Positions 1 through 6,119 of a stretch of 8,286 nt of DNA are shown here, in pieces (the first letter of the stretch is position 1; every line of letters starts with the position of its first letter). A program made the translations under genes and the position numbers. Under the pieces are notes generated by a model. The model ran no database searches. It was not told the DNA's origin and was given only the letters and a program-made list of their open reading frames with translations. Source of the stretch: an uncultured Bacteroidota bacterium. GTDB taxonomy: Bacteria; Bacteroidota; Bacteroidia; Chitinophagales; Chitinophagaceae. Location of the stretch: assembly GCA_938008665.1 (NCBI GenBank), contig CALLKA010000143.1, forward strand, positions 1 to 8,286, written 5' to 3'.

Positions 1-1
1 T

Positions 2-880
2 AACAATATCCGTTTATCTTATCAAACAGCTTATCGTTTCCCAACTACACAAAACCAATGGATCAACTTGTTAGTAGGTGGTGGTACCCGTTTAATGGGT
101 GGTTTACCAGCTTTAAGAGATCATTACAAATTCAGCACCAACCCTGCTTATACTTTAGCTAGTGTGAATGCATTTGGCGCAAGTGCTTTAGCAGGAGCTC
201 CAAATCCAGCTTTATTGAAGCAAGCGGTATTTAATGAATTTAAGCCTGAGTCAATGAGTTCAATGGAATTAGGTTATAAGGCGTTATGGGCTAAAAAATT
301 ATTGGTTGATTTTTATGTTTACGCAGGTACCTACACCAATTTCATCGGTGGTGTCACTGTAATACAATCTCGTAATGGAGCAGCACCTAGTCCTTTAGAT
401 GTTTTAGATGCAAGTAAGCGTATGGCTTACAGTATTTCTACGAATTCTGATGGTGATGTAACTACAAAAGGTTGGGGTTTGTCATTAGATTATTTATTAC
501 CTAGAAACTTTAGCGTTTCTGGTAGCATTTTCTCTGATGAAATTGGAGAAGTAGCTCCAGGAGTAGTTCCTTATTTCAATAGTCCAAAAATCAGAGCTAA
601 TATCGCATTAAACAACAGTGGTTTCTTATTTAACAATCGTTTAGGATTCAGTGCAAACATGCATTACCAAGACGGGTTTAACTATGAAAGTACTTTTGCT
701 GTAGGAAAGCTTAGCGCATACCAAACGGTGGATGCGGTATTAACATTTAAATTGCCTTCTTACAGATCATTGATCAAAGCAGGTGGTACTAACATATTTA
801 ATAGATATTATAGAACAGCATATGGTAGTCCTCAAATTGGTGGATTGTACTATGTAAGTTTCGCGTATAACGTATTTTAG
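2..880 (+). CDS. TonB-dependent outer-membrane receptor, C-terminal part (5' end outside window)
   Basis: The reading frame is open from base 2 to the TAG at 878-880 and gives 292 residues, so the gene starts left of the window; the TTG at 68 is internal. The protein shows alternating hydrophobic and polar stretches typical of outer-membrane beta strands, with aromatic girdle residues. It ends in the segment TNIFNRYYRTAYGSPQIGG followed by a last strand closing in Tyr-Asn-Val-Phe. A conserved 'N-[IL]-F-N-x-Y-Y' turn just before the last strand and a terminal Phe are hallmarks of TonB-dependent receptors and act as the BAM-recognition signal. In Bacteroidota such receptors import siderophores, vitamins, peptides or glycans across the outer membrane using TonB-ExbBD energy. 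The substrate cannot be told from this part: the plug domain, TonB box and any N-terminal carboxypeptidase-like domain lie outside. No SusD-like lipoprotein gene follows, so a SusCD pair is not supported on this side. Confidence 0.88.
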   Translation, partial: NNIRLSYQTAYRFPTTQNQWINLLVGGGTRLMGGLPALRDHYKFSTNPAYTLASVNAFGASALAGAPNPALLKQAVFNEFKPESMSSMELGYKALWAKKLLVDFYVYAGTYTNFIGGVTVIQSRNGAAPSPLDVLDASKRMAYSISTNSDGDVTTKGWGLSLDYLLPRNFSVSGSIFSDEIGEVAPGVVPYFNSPKIRANIALNNSGFLFNNRLGFSANMHYQDGFNYESTFAVGKLSAYQTVDAVLTFKLPSYRSLIKAGGTNIFNRYYRTAYGSPQIGGLYYVSFAYNVF

Positions 881-906
881 TAGATTAGGATGGGTTAGTC
901 CTACAA

Positions 907-941
907 GTCCCTTCTCGATTTATCGGGAGGGGACTTTTTTT
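907..941 (+). terminator. Rho-independent terminator of the TonB-dependent receptor gene
   Basis: The arms GTCCCTTCTCGAT (907-919) and ATCGGGAGGGGAC (922-934) pair over 13 positions, including two G-T wobbles. The innermost T-A pair probably opens to give a four-base loop. Seven T residues follow at 935-941. The hairpin lies 26 bases after the receptor stop codon and before the pdhB promoter region, so it ends receptor transcription and insulates pdhB. Confidence 0.9.
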
Positions 942-976
942 ATGCGTAAGAATTATTTTTTTCCTGTATAAAGCTT

Positions 977-984
977 TATTTTTG
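977..984 (+). promoter_or_regulatory. Putative -7 box (TATTTTTG) for pdhB
   Basis: TATTTTTG fits the Bacteroidota primary sigma-factor -7 consensus TAnnTTTG exactly and ends 22 bases before the pdhB ATG. No clear TTG is seen at the expected -33 position; that stretch is a run of T residues. The strong terminator just upstream makes a promoter in this gap necessary. The call rests on the motif and the geometry only. Confidence 0.5.
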
Positions 985-1006
985 CCACTCAAAATAAAAT
1001 GACACT

Positions 1007-1993
1007 ATGCGTTCAATACCATTTAGAGAAGCCCTTCGTGAAGCAATGAGCGAGGAAATGCGCAGAGATGAAAGAGTATTATTGATGGGAGAGGAAGTTG
1101 CTGAGTACAATGGTGCTTATAAAGTAAGTCAAGGTATGTTGGCAGAGTTTGGTGCGAAAAGAATTATTGATACCCCAATTTCTGAGTTAGGCTTTACAGC
1201 GGTAGCTGTAGGCGCTGCTCAAAATGGTTTAAGACCTATTGTGGAATTCATGACTTGGAATTTTGCGGTACTTCCTTTGGATCAAATTTTAAATACGGCC
1301 AGTAAGATGCTAGCCATGAGTGGCGGTCAAATTGGCTGTCCTATTGTAATGAGAGGCCCCAATGGTAGCGCTGGTCAATTAGGTGCACAACACTCAACAG
1401 CATTTGAAAGTTATTTGGCTAACATTCCAGGTATTAAAGTGGTTTCGCCATCCAATGGTTATGATGCGAAAGGTTTATTAAAACAAGCCATTCGTTATGA
1501 AGAGGATCCTGTGATGTTTTTAGAAAGTGAAGTGATGTATGGTGATAAATCAGATGTTCCAGATGAGGAATATTATATCCCATTAGGAAAAGCAGATGTT
1601 AAAAAAGTAGGTCGCGATATTACGATTGTTTCTTATAACAAAATGATGAAAGTGGCATTGGGTGCCGCAGCAGAATTAGAAAAAGAAGGTATTAGTGCGG
1701 AGGTCGTTGATTTGCGTACCATTCGTCCTTTGGATTGGATGACCGTTTTGGAGAGTGTTAAAAAAACCAATCGTTTGGTGATTATTGAAGAACAATGGCC
1801 ATTTGCTTCTGTATCTTCTGAATTATCTTACCGCATTCAAAAAGAAGGATTTGACTATTTAGATGCCCCTATTCGACGTATCACTAGTGCCGATGCACCA
1901 ATGCACTATGCACCTAATTTAGCAGCCTTGGCTATCCCTGATGTGGCTAGGTCCGTAAGCTTGGTGAAGGAGCTCATGCAACAGTACAAATAA
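1007..1993 (+). CDS. pdhB: Pyruvate dehydrogenase complex E1 component, beta subunit
   Basis: This 328-residue cytoplasmic protein is the beta half of the alpha2-beta2 E1 enzyme, which uses thiamine diphosphate to decarboxylate pyruvate and reductively acetylate lipoyl-E2. An N-terminal pyrimidine-binding transketolase domain covers about residues 4-180. It contains DTPISELGF with the glutamate (E60) that activates the thiazolium cofactor, and GAQHS with the active-site histidine (H129). A transketolase C-terminal domain follows at about 200-320, with the typical VVDLRTIRPLDW segment. Length and motifs match the E1 beta family closely. The ATG at 1007 begins with MRSIPFREALREAM, the usual family start; its leader is A-rich with no Shine-Dalgarno sequence. 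E1 alpha (pdhA) and E2 (pdhC) are not adjacent: the gene is flanked by terminator-like structures and appears to be a single transcription unit, so its partners must be encoded elsewhere. A branched-chain 2-oxoacid E1 beta is the main alternative, but the sequence reads best as PdhB. Confidence 0.95.
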   Translation: MRSIPFREALREAMSEEMRRDERVLLMGEEVAEYNGAYKVSQGMLAEFGAKRIIDTPISELGFTAVAVGAAQNGLRPIVEFMTWNFAVLPLDQILNTASKMLAMSGGQIGCPIVMRGPNGSAGQLGAQHSTAFESYLANIPGIKVVSPSNGYDAKGLLKQAIRYEEDPVMFLESEVMYGDKSDVPDEEYYIPLGKADVKKVGRDITIVSYNKMMKVALGAAAELEKEGISAEVVDLRTIRPLDWMTVLESVKKTNRLVIIEEQWPFASVSSELSYRIQKEGFDYLDAPIRRITSADAPMHYAPNLAALAIPDVARSVSLVKELMQQYK

Positions 1994-2014
1994 AAGCGGC
2001 ATACACAAGTTTGC

Positions 2015-2054
2015 AGTGGGTTAAATGATTACATTATCATTTATTTACACCACT
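2015..2054. other. Imperfect stem-loop downstream of pdhB
   Basis: TAAATGAT (2022-2029) pairs with ATCATTTA (2036-2043) around a TACATT loop. An outer AGTGG (2015-2019) can pair with CCACT (2050-2054) across an unequal internal loop. There is no T tract after it, so it is not a standard intrinsic terminator. It could be a 3'-end processing or stability hairpin for pdhB mRNA, or an AT-rich coincidence. Confidence 0.35.
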
Positions 2055-2091
2055 TATATGAATACTTGGACACTTTAAAAATAAAATTATC

Positions 2092-2117
2092 AATATCCCC
2101 CACAAAGGGATATTTTT
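2092..2117. terminator. Terminator-like hairpin between pdhB and lepB
   Basis: AATATCCC (2092-2099) and GGGATATT (2107-2114) form an 8-bp perfect stem around a seven-base loop. The right arm runs into a T tract (2113-2117) for the plus strand. An A-rich stretch on the left (2077-2087) gives a weaker T tract for the minus strand. It lies about 100 bases after the pdhB stop and is the most likely intrinsic terminator for that gene. Its T tract coincides with the putative lepB -7 box. Confidence 0.65.
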
Positions 2118-2118
2118 G
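2111..2118 (+). promoter_or_regulatory. Putative -7 box (TATTTTTG) for lepB, overlapping the terminator tail
   Basis: TATTTTTG matches the TAnnTTTG consensus and is identical to the box upstream of pdhB. It ends 24 bases before the lepB ATG, nearly the same spacing as for pdhB (22 bases). No good -33 TTG is present. The box is formed by the right arm and T tract of the preceding hairpin, so it may simply reflect terminator sequence; the matching geometry is the argument for a promoter. Confidence 0.4.
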
Positions 2119-2142
2119 TTATATATAACACAACTTCATTTT

Positions 2143-3654
2143 ATGGGCTATATTTTATTGATTTTATTTTGGCTGGGGTGGCATATAGGTATTTATCTAA
2201 TGCTAAAGAAAGCAGGGGTGTCAAGTGTAAAGGCCATCATCCCAATTTATAATACTTGGGAGGTAGTAAAACTTTGTGGTATTTCAAAAATGTGGTTTTG
2301 GATCCAATTAATACCAATTTTAGGACAATTTGTAACCTTATGGATATCGATCATATTCGTAATGCATTTTAAAAGAGTGGGGTTGTTGCAACATATTTTA
2401 ACGGTATTTTTTCCATTTATATATTTACCATATTTAGGACTTTCTGCCAATGAACGTTGGCATGGTAAAGATGCATTACAGCATTACCACAAATCAGCAT
2501 CAAGAGAGTGGGTAGATGCTGCTGTTTTTGCTATTGTTGCGGCTACATTAATTCGCACTTTTATTTTTGAAGCCTATGTGATTCCTACTGAGAGTATGGA
2601 AAAAACTTTATTAGTCAACGACTTTTTATTTGTAGATAAAATTACCTACGGCGCGCGTATTCCACAAACTCCAGCAAGTTTTCCATTTGTTCATAATACA
2701 TTACCTATGGCGCCAACAACGCCATCCTATATAAAGTGGGTGCAATTGGACTACACCAGATTGCCAAAAGTGAGGAGCATTAATCGTAATGATGTTGTGG
2801 TTTTTAATTTCCCAGCAGGTGATACCATTATTAACCTGCCCGAATTTGGTAGTAAAATACCTTATTATGATGTTTTGAGAAGCCCTGAGTATGCCAACAA
2901 CCGCGAAAAATTATTGAATGATTATCCAATTTTAGTGCATCCAGTGGACAAGACAGATAATTATATCAAAAGATGTGTAGGAATACCTGGTGATATTATT
3001 GAAGTGAAAGGAAGTCATTTATGGGTGAATGGCAAGCCGGGGTTTGTTGCGCCTTATTCGCAAACTGAATTTATTGTGCAAACCAATGGCACACCCATTC
3101 CTGAGGATTATATTCAAGACAGCATAGGCATTAATATTACTGATGCAAGTTCCGATTTCCAAATCATGGAAGGAACTGCGCATACTTTTAAAATTAACAT
3201 GACGGCAAATGCTGCTGAAAATTTGAAAAAATTACCACAGGTTTTGTCCGTTACTAATTTTGATGAAAATACAGTGGGATATACTTTCCCTTATGATATG
3301 ACCCATTTTCCATGGTCGGTAGATAATTATGGTCCGATACGAATTCCAAAACAAGGAGACGTAGTACAATTAAATGATAGTACGATTGAATTATATCGCC
3401 GCTTAATTTCAAACTACGAGCAAAATAAATTAGAAGAGAAGGAAGGCAAGTATTTTATTAATGGTGTAGCAACAACTTCATATACGGTGAAAGAAAATTA
3501 CTATTGGATGATGGGCGATAATCGTCATCGTAGTCAAGATAGTAGGTATTGGGGATATGTGCCTGAAACACATATTGTAGGACGTGCAGCCTTAATTTGG
3601 TTCAGCTACAGTAAGTCAATTAGATGGAATAGATTGTTTAGCCAAATAAAATAG
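2143..3654 (+). CDS. lepB: Signal peptidase I (S26 family) with N-terminal DUF5684-like membrane domain
   Basis: LepB cleaves signal peptides from proteins leaving the Sec and Tat pathways, with its catalytic domain on the outer face of the inner membrane. From the ATG at 2143 the protein has 503 residues. Residues 1-100 form a DUF5684-like domain with about three hydrophobic helices (near 3-20, 50-75 and 82-100) and the motif IIPIYNTWE. A further membrane helix (about 124-147) leads into the catalytic domain. PTESM carries the nucleophile S151, and NYIKRCVGIPGD carries the general base K276. Box E, GDNRHRSQDSRYWG (458-471), contains the conserved Ser-Asp-Ser-Arg. About 180 residues lie between K276 and box E, more than in E. 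coli LepB, which is usual for the phylum. The frame is open to a TTG at 2116, but that codon sits inside the upstream hairpin's T tract, so the ATG is preferred. All catalytic residues are present. Confidence 0.93.
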   Translation: MGYILLILFWLGWHIGIYLMLKKAGVSSVKAIIPIYNTWEVVKLCGISKMWFWIQLIPILGQFVTLWISIIFVMHFKRVGLLQHILTVFFPFIYLPYLGLSANERWHGKDALQHYHKSASREWVDAAVFAIVAATLIRTFIFEAYVIPTESMEKTLLVNDFLFVDKITYGARIPQTPASFPFVHNTLPMAPTTPSYIKWVQLDYTRLPKVRSINRNDVVVFNFPAGDTIINLPEFGSKIPYYDVLRSPEYANNREKLLNDYPILVHPVDKTDNYIKRCVGIPGDIIEVKGSHLWVNGKPGFVAPYSQTEFIVQTNGTPIPEDYIQDSIGINITDASSDFQIMEGTAHTFKINMTANAAENLKKLPQVLSVTNFDENTVGYTFPYDMTHFPWSVDNYGPIRIPKQGDVVQLNDSTIELYRRLISNYEQNKLEEKEGKYFINGVATTSYTVKENYYWMMGDNRHRSQDSRYWGYVPETHIVGRAALIWFSYSKSIRWNRLFSQIK

Positions 3655-3664
3655 ATTATTTTTA
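3634..3664 (+). promoter_or_regulatory. Possible cdd promoter (TTG-N20-TATTTTTA) overlapping the lepB 3' end
   Basis: TTG at 3634-3636 and TATTTTTA at 3657-3664 are spaced by 20 bases, close to the -33/-7 arrangement described for Bacteroidota. The -7 element differs from TAnnTTTG at its last base. Transcription would start near 3670, inside the left arm of the lepB terminator, so the transcript could not form the complete hairpin. The call is speculative: only 15 bases separate the terminator from the cdd ATG, leaving no room for a promoter downstream of it. Confidence 0.3.
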
Positions 3665-3689
3665 AACCTCACACTAAGTGAGGTTTTTT
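3664..3689 (+). terminator. Rho-independent terminator of lepB
   Basis: AAACCTCAC (3664-3672) and GTGAGGTTT (3678-3686) form a 9-bp perfect stem with an ACTAA loop. The T tract runs to 3689. The hairpin begins ten bases after the lepB stop codon and ends 15 bases before the cdd start. Confidence 0.85.
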
Positions 3690-3704
3690 ATTAAATAGCC
3701 ATGT

Positions 3705-4187
3705 ATGAAACAAAAATTCGAGTTTGAGTTTGAGTATTTTGAGCAGATGGAATCATTAAATGATTCAGATGCTTCATTACTCATCGCTGCACGTAATGCA
3801 ACTAAAACCGCATTTGCGCCTTATTCCAATTTCAAAGTGGGGGCCGCTGCATTGTTATCCAATGGTCAAATAGTGATTGGATCCAATCAAGAAAGCGCTA
3901 GTTATCCTGTGGGTATTTGTGCAGAAAGAACTTTATTAAATAGCATTGGGAGCCAGTTTTCAAGCGAAACTATTCTTGCCATGGCAATTAGTTATGATAC
4001 GGACAAAGCGGCCTGTAATGAACCCATTTCACCTTGCGGAATGTGTAGGCAATCCTTGCTTGATTTTGAAAACAGGTATCAATCGCCCATCAAGATTATT
4101 TTAGCAGGTAAAACTGGGCCAATTATGGTGGTGGCAGCTGCTAAAAATTTATTGCCTTTCGGATTTGATGGGGCAATTTTAAAATAA
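3705..4187 (+). CDS. cdd: Cytidine deaminase
   Basis: This 160-residue zinc enzyme hydrolyses cytidine and deoxycytidine to uridine and deoxyuridine in pyrimidine salvage; it acts in the cytoplasm. The deaminase fold is clear: YSNFKVGAA (40-48), the nucleoside-binding NQE (61-63), CAERT with zinc ligand C72 and proton-shuttle E74, and PCGMCRQ with zinc ligands C111 and C114. The protein ends with the family-typical LLPFGFDG segment. Three cysteine ligands and the short length indicate the homotetrameric type rather than the E. coli dimeric type. The start at 3705 adds a charged N-terminal strand (FEFEFEYFEQ) of the kind seen in Bacteroidota homologues. A second ATG at 3701 is out of frame and meets a stop after eight codons. 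Expression must come from readthrough of the lepB terminator or from a promoter within the lepB 3' end. The stop codon lies one base from the convergent ogt stop. Confidence 0.95.
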   Translation: MKQKFEFEFEYFEQMESLNDSDASLLIAARNATKTAFAPYSNFKVGAAALLSNGQIVIGSNQESASYPVGICAERTLLNSIGSQFSSETILAMAISYDTDKAACNEPISPCGMCRQSLLDFENRYQSPIKIILAGKTGPIMVVAAAKNLLPFGFDGAILK

Positions 4188-4188
4188 G

Positions 4189-4689
4189 TTAAAACAAGGT
4201 TTGTACACCGAGTGCTAATCTAAATTCGTGTTGCAATAGCCATTTTTTTCTGGTTTTCCCCCAAGCGTAACCCACCAGTGATCGGTCTGATCCAATAATC
4301 CGATGACATGGAATTAATATTGCTACTTTATTTTTTGCATTTGCATTTGCGGCAGCCCTAACTAAATTAGGGTCGCCCATTTTTTTTGCTAAGTCCCCAT
4401 AGCTCAATGTTTTTCCAAAAGGAAGTTCGTATAATTCTTTCCAAACTTTTTGTTGAAATTCAGTGCCATCCTGATCAATGGCAACTGTAAAACTACGTCT
4501 ATTGCCAGCAAAATATTCTATAAGCTCGTCTATGCATTGGTGCATCACTGCTGGTATGGTTTGGTCCGTGTCATTATCTTCTAATTCGGGAATGTCAACA
4601 AAAGTGAGTTGTTGAATGCAATGTTTTGACGAAACCATTTTAATGGCGCCAATTGGGCTATGATAAATGTGTACAAAACTATTTTGCAT
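4189..4689 (-). CDS. ogt: Methylated-DNA--[protein]-cysteine S-methyltransferase (O6-alkylguanine-DNA alkyltransferase)
   Basis: This 166-residue suicide repair protein moves the alkyl group from O6-methylguanine (and O4-methylthymine) in DNA onto its own cysteine. An N-terminal ribonuclease-like domain spans about 1-75 (HSPIGAIKMVS near the start). The DNA-binding alkyltransferase domain follows: FQQKVWKELYELPFGKTLSY, the helix containing the conserved Arg at R111 (RAAANANAKN), and the active-site IPCHRIIG with acceptor C128. The later G-Y-A-W-G-K segment also fits the family. The usual Asn-Pro before the active-site strand reads Asn-Lys here, a small deviation. There is no Ada-type regulatory domain, so it is a stand-alone Ogt. 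Its ATG overlaps the csaA stop by one base (TAATG), indicating translational coupling. The 3' end has no obvious terminator before cdd. Confidence 0.94.
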   Translation of the reverse strand: MQNSFVHIYHSPIGAIKMVSSKHCIQQLTFVDIPELEDNDTDQTIPAVMHQCIDELIEYFAGNRRSFTVAIDQDGTEFQQKVWKELYELPFGKTLSYGDLAKKMGDPNLVRAAANANAKNKVAILIPCHRIIGSDRSLVGYAWGKTRKKWLLQHEFRLALGVQTLF

Positions 4690-5018
4690 TAACCAATGGG
4701 TTGGCCGTTATCTACGGCATGTGTTGGGGTGAGTAAAACTACTTGGTGTTGTAAATCGTATACGCCTAACACCAAACATTCGCTCATAAAGTTAGCGATT
4801 TGTTTTGGAGGAAAATTAACTACTGCAATAATTTGCATACCAATTAATTGATCCGTGTTATAATGAGCTGTTATTTGAGCAGATGACTTTTTAATTCCAA
4901 GGGTCCCAAAATCAATGTGAAGTTGAAAAGCTGGTTTTTTAGCGTTAGGGAATACTTCAGCACGAATGATAGTACCACATCTAATATCCACCTTAGTAAA
5001 ATCGTCCCATTGTATCAT
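4689..5018 (-). CDS. csaA: CsaA-like tRNA-binding domain protein
   Basis: This 109-residue protein is a single tRNA-binding OB-fold domain that closely follows the B. subtilis CsaA pattern. It opens with DDFTKVDIRCGTI, has the segment GIKKSSAQIT (41-50), then VVNFPPKQIANFMSE (66-80), and ends with the NGQPIG tail. CsaA is a small homodimer that binds tRNA or structured RNA; a chaperone or export role has been proposed in Bacillus. The cellular role here is not known. The frame is open further upstream to a TTG at 5048, but the extra ten residues (NSCIPKKRT and so on) do not fit the family. The ATG at 5018 starts immediately before the domain and is preceded by an A-rich leader. The gene sits 31 bases after the SirB1-like gene and overlaps ogt by one base, so all three are probably co-transcribed. 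Confidence 0.9.
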   Translation of the reverse strand: MIQWDDFTKVDIRCGTIIRAEVFPNAKKPAFQLHIDFGTLGIKKSSAQITAHYNTDQLIGMQIIAVVNFPPKQIANFMSECLVLGVYDLQHQVVLLTPTHAVDNGQPIG

Positions 5019-5049
5019 TGTTCTTTTTTTGGGAATGCATGAATTCAAG

Positions 5050-5919
5050 TTAATCCAATAAATCTGCTAAGTCGTTTAAATCCTTTTGTTTGTATTGCAA
5101 TGTGGGGCTTTGAAAACATTTTGAAAATTCAATCAATAGCTTTTTTATAATTCTAGTATTAGATAATTTTTTATAATATCTATTTTGCGGTTCAATATTT
5201 GACCTCAAAAAATATTGGTCCAAATCTTTTTGTGAAAAAGCATGACCAGTGGTTCCTTCCACATAGAATTGTATATATTCTTGCGGATTTGGATAAACCT
5301 CCGTGTCATCCCAGTCGGAGGAGTAAAATGCAATGATACATTGTTTAGGGATGTTGATGAATTCGGCGTCAATTTCTAATTGTGCACATAGCTCTGCATA
5401 CAAAATGGTGTTTGCAAATGCGTTTCCTTTTTTTGCTTGCAAAGGACCAGACATTAAAAATTCATCTGGTTTGTCATAATTAATTTCAACCCCTTTAATT
5501 TGATAATAATTATACAAAATATTTTTGATCACATTGGCTTGCTCGAGCGGCGTCAAATAATTGTTTAACTCCAGCCATATGTTTCTTCTAATTTTTTCTA
5601 ATTGATGTCTTAGCGTGTCAGTGGCTAATTCAGGATATTGAAAACGCGTAACAAGCAAAGCGCCTTCTAGTAATGAGGGTGCAGGTTTTGATTTCCACTG
5701 CGTAAAGGCTTCTTTTAAATCATGTAGGCGTAATTTATAAATCATCTTTTCAATACGCTCTAAAGTAGTTTCATCCAATGTGTTTTCCCAAAGATGTTCT
5801 AAGTCGGGAATGATGGGTGATCCATAGTCTAATAACCTATCTGAAATCGTATTAAATACTTCCTCATCTGGGTCGTCAATCAGTTGGAATAAGGCAGTAA
5901 TTTCGGATGCGTTTGGCAT
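5050..5919 (-). CDS. SirB1/transglutaminase-like (Transglut_core2) family protein, probably non-catalytic
   Basis: This 289-residue protein has no signal peptide or membrane segment. Residues 6-66 resemble a short helical HEAT-like repeat (DPDEEVFNTISDRLLDYG). Residues 80-240 match the SirB1/Transglut_core2 pattern: the LLEGALLVTRFQYPEL opening, the KKGNAFANTILYAELCAQL helix, and a strand near 187-199 where family members usually carry a Pro-x-His motif. Here that site reads PKQCIIAFY, so the histidine appears replaced by Gln193. The conserved 'fY[IV]…G..Fs' part reads FYVEGTTGHAFS. The molecular function of the family is unclear, and the missing histidine argues against transglutaminase or protease activity. 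It is the first gene of the minus-strand cluster with csaA and ogt. The ATG at 5919 is the only plausible start. The assignment comes from pattern memory, without a profile search. Confidence 0.7.
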   Translation of the reverse strand: MPNASEITALFQLIDDPDEEVFNTISDRLLDYGSPIIPDLEHLWENTLDETTLERIEKMIYKLRLHDLKEAFTQWKSKPAPSLLEGALLVTRFQYPELATDTLRHQLEKIRRNIWLELNNYLTPLEQANVIKNILYNYYQIKGVEINYDKPDEFLMSGPLQAKKGNAFANTILYAELCAQLEIDAEFINIPKQCIIAFYSSDWDDTEVYPNPQEYIQFYVEGTTGHAFSQKDLDQYFLRSNIEPQNRYYKKLSNTRIIKKLLIEFSKCFQSPTLQYKQKDLNDLADLLD

Positions 5920-6119
5920 ATTTAGTTCATACTTAGTTTTTCAATATCCAAATTGACGTAAAATATGGGGAATTGTTCATTTAAGTTATCCCAATGGTGT
6001 GGATATATTTAACAATAATTTACATAATAAATAGAATTATTAATCGTTCGTGTAAATATTCTCTAATAAGGGGGTATCTTAATCCTAATTGCCGTTTCTT
6101 TGCATATATACTAACTATT
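5920..6119. promoter_or_regulatory. Divergent intergenic region between the SirB1-like gene and the desaturase gene
   Basis: This AT-rich stretch of 200 bases must hold both divergent promoters. On the minus strand, TCAATTTG (plus-strand 5949-5956) is one base from TAnnTTTG and lies 29 bases before the SirB1-like ATG. On the plus strand, TTTCTTTG (6095-6102) is also one base off and lies 17 bases before the desaturase ATG. Neither has a convincing -33 TTG. The desaturase frame is open from an ATG at 5994, but the residues it would add look like translated intergenic AT-rich DNA. I see no tRNA, riboswitch or strong hairpin here. Confidence 0.4.

Noticed and set aside
2116..2142. TTG start that would extend LepB by nine residues
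   Set aside because: The codon lies in the T tract of the upstream hairpin and in the likely -7 box; the ATG at 2143 begins just before the membrane domain.
2247..2450. Minus-strand open frame inside lepB
   Set aside because: It lies fully antisense to the clearly coding N-terminal membrane domain of lepB, with no recognisable domain.
3701..3727. Upstream out-of-frame ATG overlapping the cdd start, as a regulatory mini-ORF
   Set aside because: It is only eight codons long, starts four bases before the real ATG and has no leader-peptide character; it is most simply chance.
3720..3734. Short tandem GAGTTT repeat at the start of cdd
   Set aside because: It encodes an alternating Phe-Glu beta strand that is plausible for the protein; two to three units are too few to call a functional or phase-variable repeat.
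5019..5048. TTG start that would extend CsaA by ten residues
   Set aside because: CsaA family proteins start at the MIQWDDF-type segment, and the extra residues have no family counterpart.
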